The position numbers were made by a program, and so were the translations under genes. Of a stretch of 33,432 bases of DNA, positions 14,945 through 22,167 are shown one piece after another (the first letter of the stretch is position 1; the number at the start of each line of letters is the position of its first letter). The stretch is from a virus, in the IMG/VR virus record IMGVR_UViG_3300042549_001819, positions 1 through 33,432 of that record. One strand, given 5' to 3'. The notes below the pieces were generated by a model, which searched no databases, had not been told where the DNA came from, and was given only the letters and a program-made list of their open reading frames with translations.

Positions 14945-15973
14945 ATGAGCAAAGACACTTTTTACTTTAGTCACGATTACAATACAAGAAACGACCAAAA
15001 AATAAAAAAACTAATATCTAAACATGGGTATTTGGGTTATGGTTTATTTTGGGCAATAGTTGAAGACCTTTATAATAATGAGAATGAAATTCAACTTGAT
15101 TACGAAATGTTGTCATTTGAACTTAGGTCAGATATTGAACTTATTAAAAGTGTAATAAACAATTTTGATTTATTTGTAGTTAACGGAAATACTTTTGGAA
15201 GTAGGTCAGTAGAAAGAAGGTTAGATGACCGCGATAAGAAATCTAAAACAGCAAAAGATAATGCTAGGAAAAGATGGGGTGAAAACGAAGGAAGAACTAA
15301 GGCAAATGAATGTATTTTTTATGTTTTAAGATTTTGCTATGAATCTGAATTATTTTTAAAATGTGGTATAACATCAGAAAGCATTTCAAGAAGATATTCT
15401 GGCAAAACAAACAAATACGATTACACTATTTTATTTCAACAAGAAATGAGTGTTACAGATGCTTTAAATTTAGAATCATTAATACATGAAAATTGTATAA
15501 AACATACTCCTTTATTTAAATTTGGTGGCTTTTTAGAGTGCTATAATTTAAGCGAAGAATCTAAAATATTAGACTTTGCATTACAACGCGAATGCAATGG
15601 CAATGCAAAAAATAATTTTAGCAATGCTATAAAGGAAAAGAAAGTAAAGGAAATAAAAGAAAAAGAAATTAAAGTAAATGATATAGAGGAACGCAAATTA
15701 AAATTTGCTGACACACTCAAACCCTATTTAGAAATTTATGGTCGTGAAACTTTATTAGAATTTTATGAATACTGGACAGAACCTAATAAATCAAATACTA
15801 AATTCAAACAAGAACTTCAAGAAACTTGGAGTGTAAAAAGGCGATTAGAAAGTTGGGTTAAAAGAGACTTTAGCAACAAAGGAAAAACCATCTCCAATGG
15901 TCAACCCAGCAAAATGGAAAGCATGGTTAATTCAGCAAAAGAGGCACTTAATATGATACACGATGAAAACTAA
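14945..15973 (+). CDS. Replication initiator-like protein (DUF4373/DnaD-type) with internal GIY-YIG-like domain
   Basis: This protein has 342 aa from the ATG at 14945; an upstream TTG frame extension lies in the leader and is rejected. Residues 1-85 match the DUF4373-type N-terminus of Bacteroidetes phage replication proteins (TFYFSHDYNTRNDQKIKKLI, then LGYGLFWAIVEDLY). A Lys/Glu-rich linker follows near residues 228-245. The C-terminal third ends in WSVKRRLESWVKRDF, as in primosome or helicase-loader proteins. Residues about 124-200 are unusual: FYVLRF, CGIT (140-143), RRYSG and LESLIHE resemble the Mug113/T5orf172 branch of GIY-YIG domains. It likely binds the phage origin or recruits a helicase. 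Confidence 0.7.
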   Translation: MSKDTFYFSHDYNTRNDQKIKKLISKHGYLGYGLFWAIVEDLYNNENEIQLDYEMLSFELRSDIELIKSVINNFDLFVVNGNTFGSRSVERRLDDRDKKSKTAKDNARKRWGENEGRTKANECIFYVLRFCYESELFLKCGITSESISRRYSGKTNKYDYTILFQQEMSVTDALNLESLIHENCIKHTPLFKFGGFLECYNLSEESKILDFALQRECNGNAKNNFSNAIKEKKVKEIKEKEIKVNDIEERKLKFADTLKPYLEIYGRETLLEFYEYWTEPNKSNTKFKQELQETWSVKRRLESWVKRDFSNKGKTISNGQPSKMESMVNSAKEALNMIHDEN

Positions 15974-15988
15974 AACTATAAAACAAAA

Positions 15989-16699
15989 ATGAAAACAAAC
16001 GACAACCACTACTTAACTGCGCTCAACTCTAAACTAATAGTTGATATGCAGCAACAAGAACTTAAAGACCGAGTTATTAAAGTACTTGCAAAGACCTACA
16101 TTGACTGCGGAAAAGTAATCGAATCAAAGGAATTAATCAGCCTAAGCAATGGCGTGATAAATGAAATTAAGCGATACTTTATTAATTTAAAGATTGATGA
16201 ATTAGATTTATGCTTCCAAAATGGTGTAAGAAAGGTATATGGCGAATACTTCGGTTTAAACATCGTAACCTTTCATCAATGGATTAAGTCATTCATGGCA
16301 GAAGAAAAGCGATTAGAAGCTATTAAAATACGTTCCACACCAAGAATTGAACCTATTAAGGAATACACCGCAGAAGATAAACTAAGAATTAGAGATGAAT
16401 TTATGTCTTATGCAAAGTCTACCTACCTTAAAACTGGTCATTTTGGACTTTATGAACCGAGCATAGGGGACATATATAAGATTTTAGTTGATACTAATGA
16501 GGTAAGTAATATCGAGTTTAACGCTAATATTCAAGAGGCTTATGATTATGTTTTAGAAGACTTAGAAATGCAAAGTAAAACGAATGATTTATTATTGAGG
16601 CGAAAATTAATAGCAAAGATTGAAACGCTCACAATGGACAGCAAAGAAGTAATTAACATGGCAAAACAAATAACAATAGAAGACTTATGGAATCAATAA
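15989..16699 (+). CDS. Replication-associated protein, unknown
   Basis: This 236 aa helical protein contains ELISLSNGVINEIKRYFINLKIDELDLCFQNGVRKVYGEYFGLNIVT-type segments in residues 45-90. This pattern follows the replication initiator in many Bacteroidetes phages. No ATP-binding motif is present, so it is not a helicase itself; a loader or organiser is possible. The last 13 bases overlap the start of the HNH endonuclease gene. The assignment rests mainly on position. Confidence 0.55.
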   Translation: MKTNDNHYLTALNSKLIVDMQQQELKDRVIKVLAKTYIDCGKVIESKELISLSNGVINEIKRYFINLKIDELDLCFQNGVRKVYGEYFGLNIVTFHQWIKSFMAEEKRLEAIKIRSTPRIEPIKEYTAEDKLRIRDEFMSYAKSTYLKTGHFGLYEPSIGDIYKILVDTNEVSNIEFNANIQEAYDYVLEDLEMQSKTNDLLLRRKLIAKIETLTMDSKEVINMAKQITIEDLWNQ

Positions 16700-17175
16700 A
16701 ACAAACAGCGGTAATAAATGATTCAAACTACTCAATATCTTTTGACGGTAGACTTACTAATTTATTAAATGGTAAAATTAAGAAGTGGACAAAAGACACA
16801 AATGGATATATGAAAACTCAGATATGGACTAATGGGAAATGTATTAACATAACCCAGCATAGAATGTTGGCTCAATATTTTATTGATAATCCAAATGGCA
16901 AAACACAAGTAAATCATAAAAATGGTATCAAAGACGATAATCGTATAGAGAATTTAGAATGGGTTACTCAATCAGAAAATTCTTTACATTCTTTTGCTAA
17001 TGGGTTACAAAAAGTTACAAGACCTTGCAAAAAAGTATTTGATGTTATTAGTGGAGAAATTTATGAAAGTGTAACTGAAGCATCTAAAAAAATAAATATC
17101 AGTAGAGGATATTTATCCAATATGTTAACTAACAGACAAGAAAACAAAACTACACTAAGATTTTATGGAAACTAA
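16687..17175 (+). CDS. Free-standing HNH homing endonuclease (NUMOD4-HNH-NUMOD1)
   Basis: This 162 aa protein has three parts. Residues 14-35 match NUMOD4 (YSISFDGRLTNLLNGKI). Residues about 55-105 carry the HNH nuclease (QHRMLAQYFI, QVNHKNGIKDDNRIENLEWVTQSEN). Residues about 115-150 match the NUMOD1 DNA-binding module (SVTEASKKINISRGYLSNML). Such enzymes cut a target allele and spread by repair. It overlaps the genes on both sides by 13 and 11 bases, so it sits in the operon without breaking either. No intron is evident. Confidence 0.85.
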   Translation: MESIKQTAVINDSNYSISFDGRLTNLLNGKIKKWTKDTNGYMKTQIWTNGKCINITQHRMLAQYFIDNPNGKTQVNHKNGIKDDNRIENLEWVTQSENSLHSFANGLQKVTRPCKKVFDVISGEIYESVTEASKKINISRGYLSNMLTNRQENKTTLRFYGN

Positions 17176-17404
17176 TAAACGAGTTACAGCAGTTGAATGG
17201 TTAATTGATCAATTGAAAAAGCCATATTCAGATAAATACATAATGGATATTATTGACCAAGCCAAAGCAACGGAAAAGGAGCAGATAGAAGATGCTTATG
17301 ATATAGGTTTTGCTGACGCTTGGGATGATGCAAGATATGATGATGAGCCAAAATATGCAGGTTCGGAACAATACTACAACAAAACATACGGAGATAACAA
17401 ATGA
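17165..17404 (+). CDS. Small acidic phage protein, unknown
   Basis: This 79 aa acidic protein has the pattern TAVEWLIDQLKK, then AKATEKEQIEDAYDIGFADAW and a C-terminal EQYYNKTYG. This is common in short Bacteroidetes phage proteins of unknown role. It overlaps the HNH gene and ends in an ATGA overlap with the next. Confidence 0.65.
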   Translation: METNKRVTAVEWLIDQLKKPYSDKYIMDIIDQAKATEKEQIEDAYDIGFADAWDDARYDDEPKYAGSEQYYNKTYGDNK

Positions 17405-17643
17405 GTAATAAACCAAATTTACAAAAGTGTTCTTTTACATTTGTACAAGAAGGTAACTGTAATCAAACTACAGATGAATATGAGGAGTTAATCATAGAAT
17501 GTGAATCTTCACTTGGTATAGATAATGATGAAGGTTGTTTTTACGTTTTAAAAACCAACACAGGATGGAGCATAGACGATGTAAATGATTTAAAAGAATT
17601 AATTACAAGAATTAATAAAGCAATAAAAAAAGGTAACAAATGA
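17401..17643 (+). CDS. Small phage protein, unknown
   Basis: This 80 aa protein is predicted to be mixed alpha/beta (GCFYVLKTNTGWSIDD, then a helix ending in AIKKGNK). ATGA overlaps on both sides tie it to the operon. No family recognised. Confidence 0.55.
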   Translation: MSNKPNLQKCSFTFVQEGNCNQTTDEYEELIIECESSLGIDNDEGCFYVLKTNTGWSIDDVNDLKELITRINKAIKKGNK

Positions 17644-17912
17644 CAATAAAAGAAATAATAGACCGCAACTATGCAGCCCAATTAAAGCGAGGTAAAGTCA
17701 CAAAAAAAATAGACTTTTATGATTGGATAATCGACATTCGAGATGAAGTAAACGAACTATGGAATAGCTACCCTAAGCACAATTCAACCTTTGATGAAAA
17801 GGAATTAGCCGATATTATTCTTGTATGCTTGTCAATGTCTAAGCACTATAACATTGATATCGTAAAAGCACTTGAAGAAAAAACATTATTCAACGAAACA
17901 AGAAAGGATTAA
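17640..17912 (+). CDS. MazG-like nucleotide pyrophosphohydrolase
   Basis: This 90 aa all-helical protein resembles the compact MazG/all-alpha NTP pyrophosphatase fold. Acidic metal-binding residues appear as RDEVNELWNS (Glu-x-x-Glu) and DEKELADIILVCLSMSKHY (Glu-x-x-Asp). The C-terminal ALEEKTLFNETRKD also matches the family. The enzyme would hydrolyse nucleoside triphosphates, perhaps unwanted dNTPs or a signal nucleotide. In a phage with altered bases it could help control the nucleotide pool, which is an inference. Confidence 0.7.
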   Translation: MTIKEIIDRNYAAQLKRGKVTKKIDFYDWIIDIRDEVNELWNSYPKHNSTFDEKELADIILVCLSMSKHYNIDIVKALEEKTLFNETRKD

Positions 17913-17915
17913 ATT

Positions 17916-18131
17916 ATGAGTAATACACAAGAAAAAGCAAAAGAAATTTACTGCAAGTATGCAGATACTCTTAACATACGAGATTTACAAACAACCGCTA
18001 ATCCATTTGCCAAACAATGTGCATTAATAGCAGTTGACTTTGCATTAGATTATGTTAATGGAGATTTGAATGAAGCATTTGATAAAACACTTTATTTATT
18101 AGAAGTAAAAGAAGAAATAGAAAAATTATAA
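17916..18131 (+). CDS. Small phage protein, unknown
   Basis: This 71 aa acidic helical protein (AKEIYCKYADTL, then KQCALIAVDFALDYV) resembles short proteins common in Bacteroidetes phages. It begins a few bases after the MazG-like gene and precedes a TAnnTTTG-like site at 18133-18140. No function can be given. Confidence 0.55.
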   Translation: MSNTQEKAKEIYCKYADTLNIRDLQTTANPFAKQCALIAVDFALDYVNGDLNEAFDKTLYLLEVKEEIEKL

Positions 18132-18145
18132 CTAACTTTGCATCA

Positions 18146-18193
18146 ATGGAAAGAGAAGACGAAATATTTGCATTATTAAATCCTGATGAATGA
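18146..18193 (+). CDS. Possible 15-aa leader peptide before sigma-like gene
   Basis: A 15-codon ORF (MEREDEIFALLNPDE) ends in an ATGA overlap with the sigma-like gene. Its start is 6 bases after a TAACTTTG (18133-18140) that fits the -7 promoter pattern. The short acidic peptide may serve to couple translation. It could also be noise. Confidence 0.3.
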   Translation: MEREDEIFALLNPDE

Positions 18194-18651
18194 AGCCTGA
18201 TAGACTTTACTTAGTGGATATTATTGTTAGCGACAAGTCATTTAAAGAAATGTGCTTTAAGATAAATACACACTATGCTGAAGACATCTACCAAGAAACT
18301 ATTTGTGAAATTCTAACCATATCAGATGAACGACTGCCTGACCTTAACTATCTAAAGTTTTGGTTTTATAGAGTAGCATTTAACGTAATGTCGAGAAATG
18401 GCAAGTTAGGTAAGATAGTATTAAGGGAGTTAATTGAATTTGACATCTACACACCAAGTGAGTTAAGCAAAGAAATAATGACAAAGGAAGCTGAGCAGTT
18501 TATGCTTTCCTTAAATGAGTTTGAAAATCGAATCATCTTATTATATAATCAGTTTGGAGATATGAAGAAAGTCCAACGATTAACTGGCATTAGTTATTCA
18601 GCACTTCGAGCAGTCAAAGAAAAAATTAAACAAAAAGCAAAGCAAATATGA
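18190..18651 (+). CDS. Sigma-70-family-like RNA polymerase sigma factor
   Basis: This 153 aa protein has a sigma region 2-like first half (HYAEDIYQETICEIL, then NYLKFWFYRVAFNVMSRN) and a region 4-like second half (LNEFENRIILLYNQFGDMKKVQRLTGISYSALRAVKEKI) with an HTH near residues 125-145. This small, ECF-sized arrangement is frequent in Bacteroidetes phages. It could direct host polymerase to late promoters that lack the usual TTTG / TAnnTTTG pattern. The exact promoter sequence it reads is unknown. Confidence 0.7.
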   Translation: MKPDRLYLVDIIVSDKSFKEMCFKINTHYAEDIYQETICEILTISDERLPDLNYLKFWFYRVAFNVMSRNGKLGKIVLRELIEFDIYTPSELSKEIMTKEAEQFMLSLNEFENRIILLYNQFGDMKKVQRLTGISYSALRAVKEKIKQKAKQI

Positions 18652-19730
18652 TTAAACTACTTATAGTTATTCCAAGTTACCCAAAGATAAGCGGAGTTGA
18701 TTACCATAGGTTATGGATGCCGCATAACGTGATGTCAGACCTTTTCAAAGATGAAATAGAGATAAGTCTAATTAATGAAGTAGACAGCGCAACAGATGAG
18801 TTCTTAAAGGATTTTGATTTAGTTGTGATGAATAGGTTTGCTTCAAAGACAAACGAACCGCAGGCACTAATTAATAAACTAAAAAGAGTTGGACTACCTT
18901 ATGTGATTGATTTGGATGATGACTACATATTACCAAAGAATCATATCTTATACTATGCAGCAAAGGATGGCAACCACACCGAGCAGATAAGTTTGGCAGT
19001 TAAAAACGCAACCGCCTGCACCACCACACACGAACTATTAGCAAGCACACTCACTAAGGAATTAGGTCAAAAAAATATTTATATCGTACCTAATGGAATT
19101 TATCCTGAAGGACATTTTGAATTAAGAGAACCGCAGAATAATGGTAAGTTAAACTTCGGATGGAGTGGGTCAATCACGCATTTAGAAGATGTTATTTTGA
19201 TGCACGATGGATTGTATTCGTTATACACCGCAGATGATTATACCGATAAGTTTAGAGTTGTTTATGGTGGATTTGCAACGCAGTCCGAAACAAGTCAAGC
19301 AATTTTAAGTGTATTGAGCGCAAGGGGCAAAGCAAGTGAAAGTCAGTTTGGAATCTTTAAAGAAACTGGAGTAAAAGAATATGGGAACTTTTATGATTTG
19401 ATAAATGTATCACTCATACCACTTCGAAATAATCGTTTCAATAATAACAAATCAAACCTTAAACTATTAGAATCAGGTTTCAAAATGAAAGCAGTAATAT
19501 GTAGTGATGTCTACCCATATTCACCTGACTTGAAGCATAATGTTAATTGCCTAAAAGTAAAACATAAAAACGATTGGTATAAGTACATGACTAAGCTAAT
19601 TGACAATCCGAACTTAGTCGAAGATTTGAGGGCGCAATTATATATTGATGTTCAACGCTACCATATGACCAATGTAGCAACAGAACGATTTGAAGCATAC
19701 AAAGAAATCTTGAATAACAACAATAAATAG
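18648..19730 (+). CDS. GT-B glycosyltransferase
   Basis: This 360 aa protein has a GT4-like pattern. An N-terminal Rossmann half (IKLLIVIPSYPKISGVDYHR) contains LPYVIDLDDDYIL. The C-terminal half has LNFGWSGSITHLEDV and FNNNKSNLKLLESGFKMKAVICSD, typical of the sugar-nucleotide-binding domain. It transfers a sugar to an unknown acceptor. Near base-modification genes it may glycosylate hydroxymethylated DNA bases. Alternatives are host surface glycan change or capsid glycosylation. It overlaps the sigma-like gene and is followed by a repeat-rich gap. Confidence 0.75.
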   Translation: MIKLLIVIPSYPKISGVDYHRLWMPHNVMSDLFKDEIEISLINEVDSATDEFLKDFDLVVMNRFASKTNEPQALINKLKRVGLPYVIDLDDDYILPKNHILYYAAKDGNHTEQISLAVKNATACTTTHELLASTLTKELGQKNIYIVPNGIYPEGHFELREPQNNGKLNFGWSGSITHLEDVILMHDGLYSLYTADDYTDKFRVVYGGFATQSETSQAILSVLSARGKASESQFGIFKETGVKEYGNFYDLINVSLIPLRNNRFNNNKSNLKLLESGFKMKAVICSDVYPYSPDLKHNVNCLKVKHKNDWYKYMTKLIDNPNLVEDLRAQLYIDVQRYHMTNVATERFEAYKEILNNNNK

Positions 19731-19836
19731 AACATTGACTACAACATTGAGTACAACATTGACTACAACACCTTAAATAAGATTAATAAATAAGATATAT
19801 AAATAAAGTATTAAATAAGATTAATAAAGAATATAC
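19731..19836 (+). repeat. Noncoding repeat region, candidate origin or control site
   Basis: Three tandem 12-base units AACATTGA(C/G)TAC occupy 19731-19766. An 18-base sequence TTAAATAAGATTAATAAA occurs at 19773-19790 and again at 19811-19828, 38 bases apart. The rest is A/T only or nearly so. Iterons beside an A+T-rich stretch are the usual layout of an origin, but transcription control is also possible. Confidence 0.65.
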
Positions 19837-20082
19837 ATGATAGCACTTTTAGGATTACCTTTCTTATGGATTAGTTTCTTCACCGCAGGTAGTTTGCCAA
19901 GTTGGTTAGACTTCAAACCATTTAACTGCATTGTATGCCTTTCTTTTTGGTGTACATTATTTGGCGCATTATTATTTATCTTTGCACCGATAACGCAGCC
20001 TTTTCTTATTGCATTAGGTTATGGAGGCTATGCAAGTTACTTAGCTATTTTGATGAAAAGACTTTTAATTAAATTATACTAA
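19837..20082 (+). CDS. Small membrane protein with CxxC motif
   Basis: This 81 aa protein has about three hydrophobic segments (residues 1-18, 36-52 and 55-72) and a Cys31-Ile-Val-Cys34 pair at the start of the second. Comparable proteins with a CxxC before a helix are found in Bacteroidetes phages. The ATG at 19837 follows the repeat region. Function unknown; metal binding or membrane remodelling is only possible. Confidence 0.55.
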   Translation: MIALLGLPFLWISFFTAGSLPSWLDFKPFNCIVCLSFWCTLFGALLFIFAPITQPFLIALGYGGYASYLAILMKRLLIKLY

Positions 20083-20364
20083 ATGAAAACATTTGACGAA
20101 ATTTACAGCGAGATAATTTTTAAGGATGAAACCATTCGTTATTCATTGCGTGAACTCCTTCACGTTTTTCAAACTGAAAATAGTTGGATAGGACAAACAA
20201 GTCAACTGCTTCAGCTAAAAGAATTTCAACATGAATTGACCGGAATAAGACCAGGCGGTTGTAGTGGATGTAATATCGAAGTGTTAATGAATATGATTAG
20301 GTGGGTTAATAAGTACGAATCAGATAAGGCAGCGCAAGAAATAAAAGCAAAGAAAAAAAAATGA
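20083..20364 (+). CDS. Small phage protein with CxxC, unknown
   Basis: This 93 aa protein contains GIRPGGCSGCNIEVLMNMIRW near residues 50-70 and a Lys-rich end. A similar GC-x-x-C segment is common in short proteins of Bacteroidetes phages. It starts immediately after the membrane protein gene and ends with an ATGA overlap. No function is known to me. Confidence 0.6.
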   Translation: MKTFDEIYSEIIFKDETIRYSLRELLHVFQTENSWIGQTSQLLQLKEFQHELTGIRPGGCSGCNIEVLMNMIRWVNKYESDKAAQEIKAKKKK

Positions 20365-20891
20365 TAAGCGATAAAGAATTTTTAGAAGCAGAGTTAAAAA
20401 TGGGAATTGACCCATTCAATCAAGACTTTATTAACCTATGCAATGCAACCGCAAACGCAATAGAACAAGAAACAACATTTAAAACTGTATTGGATTATGG
20501 TGCAGGTGTAGGTGCTTATGCTGATGCTTTTCATAAGAAAGGTTATAACGTATCAGTCTATGAATACTTTAAAGCGCACCGCAATTATATGGCTGAAAAT
20601 ATGCCACACCTAAACGTAATACCTAAACCAATAACAACTGATTTAATGTTGTTTATTGAGGTCGCAGAACACATGACCGACAAAGAATTGAAAGCATTAT
20701 TTAAAAAGATTAAACCTAAACATATTCTTTTTAGTTCAACACCAAACACAACGGATTGGGATTTAGATTGGGGACATATCAACATCAAGAGACATGAAGA
20801 GTGGAACACAACCTTTGAAACATTAGGCTATGAATTTATAAAAGACTTAACAATGCCAACAAGTTGGAGTAAAATATACAGATTAAAATGA
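20361..20891 (+). CDS. Class I SAM-dependent methyltransferase
   Basis: This 176 aa protein carries motif I as VLDYGAGVGAYADAF near residues 37-51, an acidic residue after the second strand (VSVYEYF), and a region LMLFIEVAEHMTDKELKALF, as in UbiE/Methyltransf_11-type enzymes. Its substrate is unknown. It shares the direction and ATGA coupling of the hypermodification cassette that follows, so a role in modification chemistry is possible. A sugar or small-molecule substrate connected with the glycosyltransferase is equally possible. Confidence 0.7.
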   Translation: MISDKEFLEAELKMGIDPFNQDFINLCNATANAIEQETTFKTVLDYGAGVGAYADAFHKKGYNVSVYEYFKAHRNYMAENMPHLNVIPKPITTDLMLFIEVAEHMTDKELKALFKKIKPKHILFSSTPNTTDWDLDWGHINIKRHEEWNTTFETLGYEFIKDLTMPTSWSKIYRLK

Positions 20892-21451
20892 AAATAAATC
20901 TAATTAAACCGAACTTAAACAATCCGAGAATTATTAAGGATGACAAATTTAAAAAGTTAGTACAATCAATAAAAGACTTTCCGCAAATGTTAGAACTGCG
21001 ACCTATTGTTATAGATGAAAACAATATCGTATTAGGTGGCAACATGAGATTGAAAGCCTGCCAAGAATTAGGATTAAAAGATGTGCCAACTATTTATGCA
21101 AAAGACTTAACCGAAGACCAAAAGAAAGAATTTATTATCAAGGATAACGTAGGCTTTGGCGAATGGAATTGGGATGACTTGGCAAATGATTGGGAAAGTG
21201 AACAACTAACTGCATGGGGATTGGATGTGTGGCAACAAGCACCTGAAGTTGATTATTCAATACTTGATGAAGCAGATGTTGAAGACCAATTAAACGATAT
21301 GACCAACGGAGTAAAGAAAGCTATTCAAATTGAGTTTGAAGCAGAACATTATGAACAGGCATATGCGCTCGTTAAGTTTTGGAGAGAGAAAGGCGGTTAT
21401 GTAGGTGGGATGATAATGGAATATCTAAAAGCAGAAAAGGAAAAGATATGA
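20888..21451 (+). CDS. ParB-like N-terminal domain protein
   Basis: This 187 aa protein has a ParB/Srx-type N-terminal domain in residues 1-90: LIKPNLNNPRII, LRPIVIDENNIVLGGNMRLKAC (GGNMR at 50-54) and VPTIYAKDL. This fold is now known as a nucleotide-binding or CTPase domain, and phages also use relatives as nucleases. There is no partner ParA. ParB-like proteins are often located beside DNA-modifying enzymes in phage genomes, and here the stop codon overlaps the next modification gene. It may direct or regulate modification. Confidence 0.7.
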   Translation: MKINLIKPNLNNPRIIKDDKFKKLVQSIKDFPQMLELRPIVIDENNIVLGGNMRLKACQELGLKDVPTIYAKDLTEDQKKEFIIKDNVGFGEWNWDDLANDWESEQLTAWGLDVWQQAPEVDYSILDEADVEDQLNDMTNGVKKAIQIEFEAEHYEQAYALVKFWREKGGYVGGMIMEYLKAEKEKI

Positions 21452-22167
21452 ATTTTATAGAGTTTTCAAACGAATTAATAAAATCTAACGACATTGACCC
21501 GGATTATGTATTTTTAATAAACCATAAAAATATTTATGGAGTTAATTCTACATTTGAATTAGTTAAAAAAAAATTACTGATTTATAATTTACATTCTGAA
21601 CTTTTATATTCAAACAACTTAATAACTATTGATGAAATAAAATTTGGCAATGAAAGGCAAAAAAGCAAAAAGTATTTTTCAATATGGGAAAAAAATTTGT
21701 CAAAGCTAAATCTTGAAATGCTTTTAAAGTTTAATGGAGTTGATTATTTGATATTTAGAGAAAACTTTAAAAAAATTAAAGGAATGGGCGATTGGGCTTG
21801 TTGGAAAACTGCTGACATACTTGAAAAAGTTTTTGACATTAAAATGAAATACAATGAACTTACATTTCTTCAAGCGTATGAATACCCATTAAAGGGACTT
21901 TTAATGCTCAATAATACCGTTGAGGATATTAGACTATACAAAAATAAAAATCTATTCTTAAATCACTTAAATTTTGCTAAATCGCTAACTAATAAAATAA
22001 ATTCAAATAAATATTTTAATCCCAGTAATATACTCGAACTTGAAACTTTACTTTGCAAATATCATTCATATTGTCATAAACATTATAAGCCATTAGATGA
22101 TTTAATTAAATTAAGAAAAATAAAACAAGATTTAAGATTAATTCAATATCATAATTTATTGCCGTGA
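21448..22167 (+). CDS. aGPT-Pplase-like DNA base hypermodification protein
   Basis: This 239 aa protein has the pattern of alpha-glutamyl/putrescinyl-thymine pyrophosphorylases, relatives of helix-hairpin-helix DNA glycosylases. IKGMGDWACWKTADILE (G112 to E126) resembles the helix-hairpin-helix and the following helix, and LETLLCKYHSYCHKHYKPLDDL (Cys203, Cys209) resembles the family's C-terminal signature. These enzymes replace the phosphate on phosphorylated 5-hydroxymethyluracil with an amino acid or polyamine. The start at 21448 overlaps the ParB-like gene; a longer upstream frame is a shadow. The gene is strikingly A+T-rich. Family identity is recalled by pattern and needs a profile search. 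Confidence 0.65.
   Translation: MNFIEFSNELIKSNDIDPDYVFLINHKNIYGVNSTFELVKKKLLIYNLHSELLYSNNLITIDEIKFGNERQKSKKYFSIWEKNLSKLNLEMLLKFNGVDYLIFRENFKKIKGMGDWACWKTADILEKVFDIKMKYNELTFLQAYEYPLKGLLMLNNTVEDIRLYKNKNLFLNHLNFAKSLTNKINSNKYFNPSNILELETLLCKYHSYCHKHYKPLDDLIKLRKIKQDLRLIQYHNLLP

Noticed and set aside
21379-21447. Longer start of aGPT-Pplase-like gene
   Set aside because: It overlaps the ParB-like gene in another frame and adds an Arg-rich shadow. The ATGA overlap at 21448 fits neighbouring genes.
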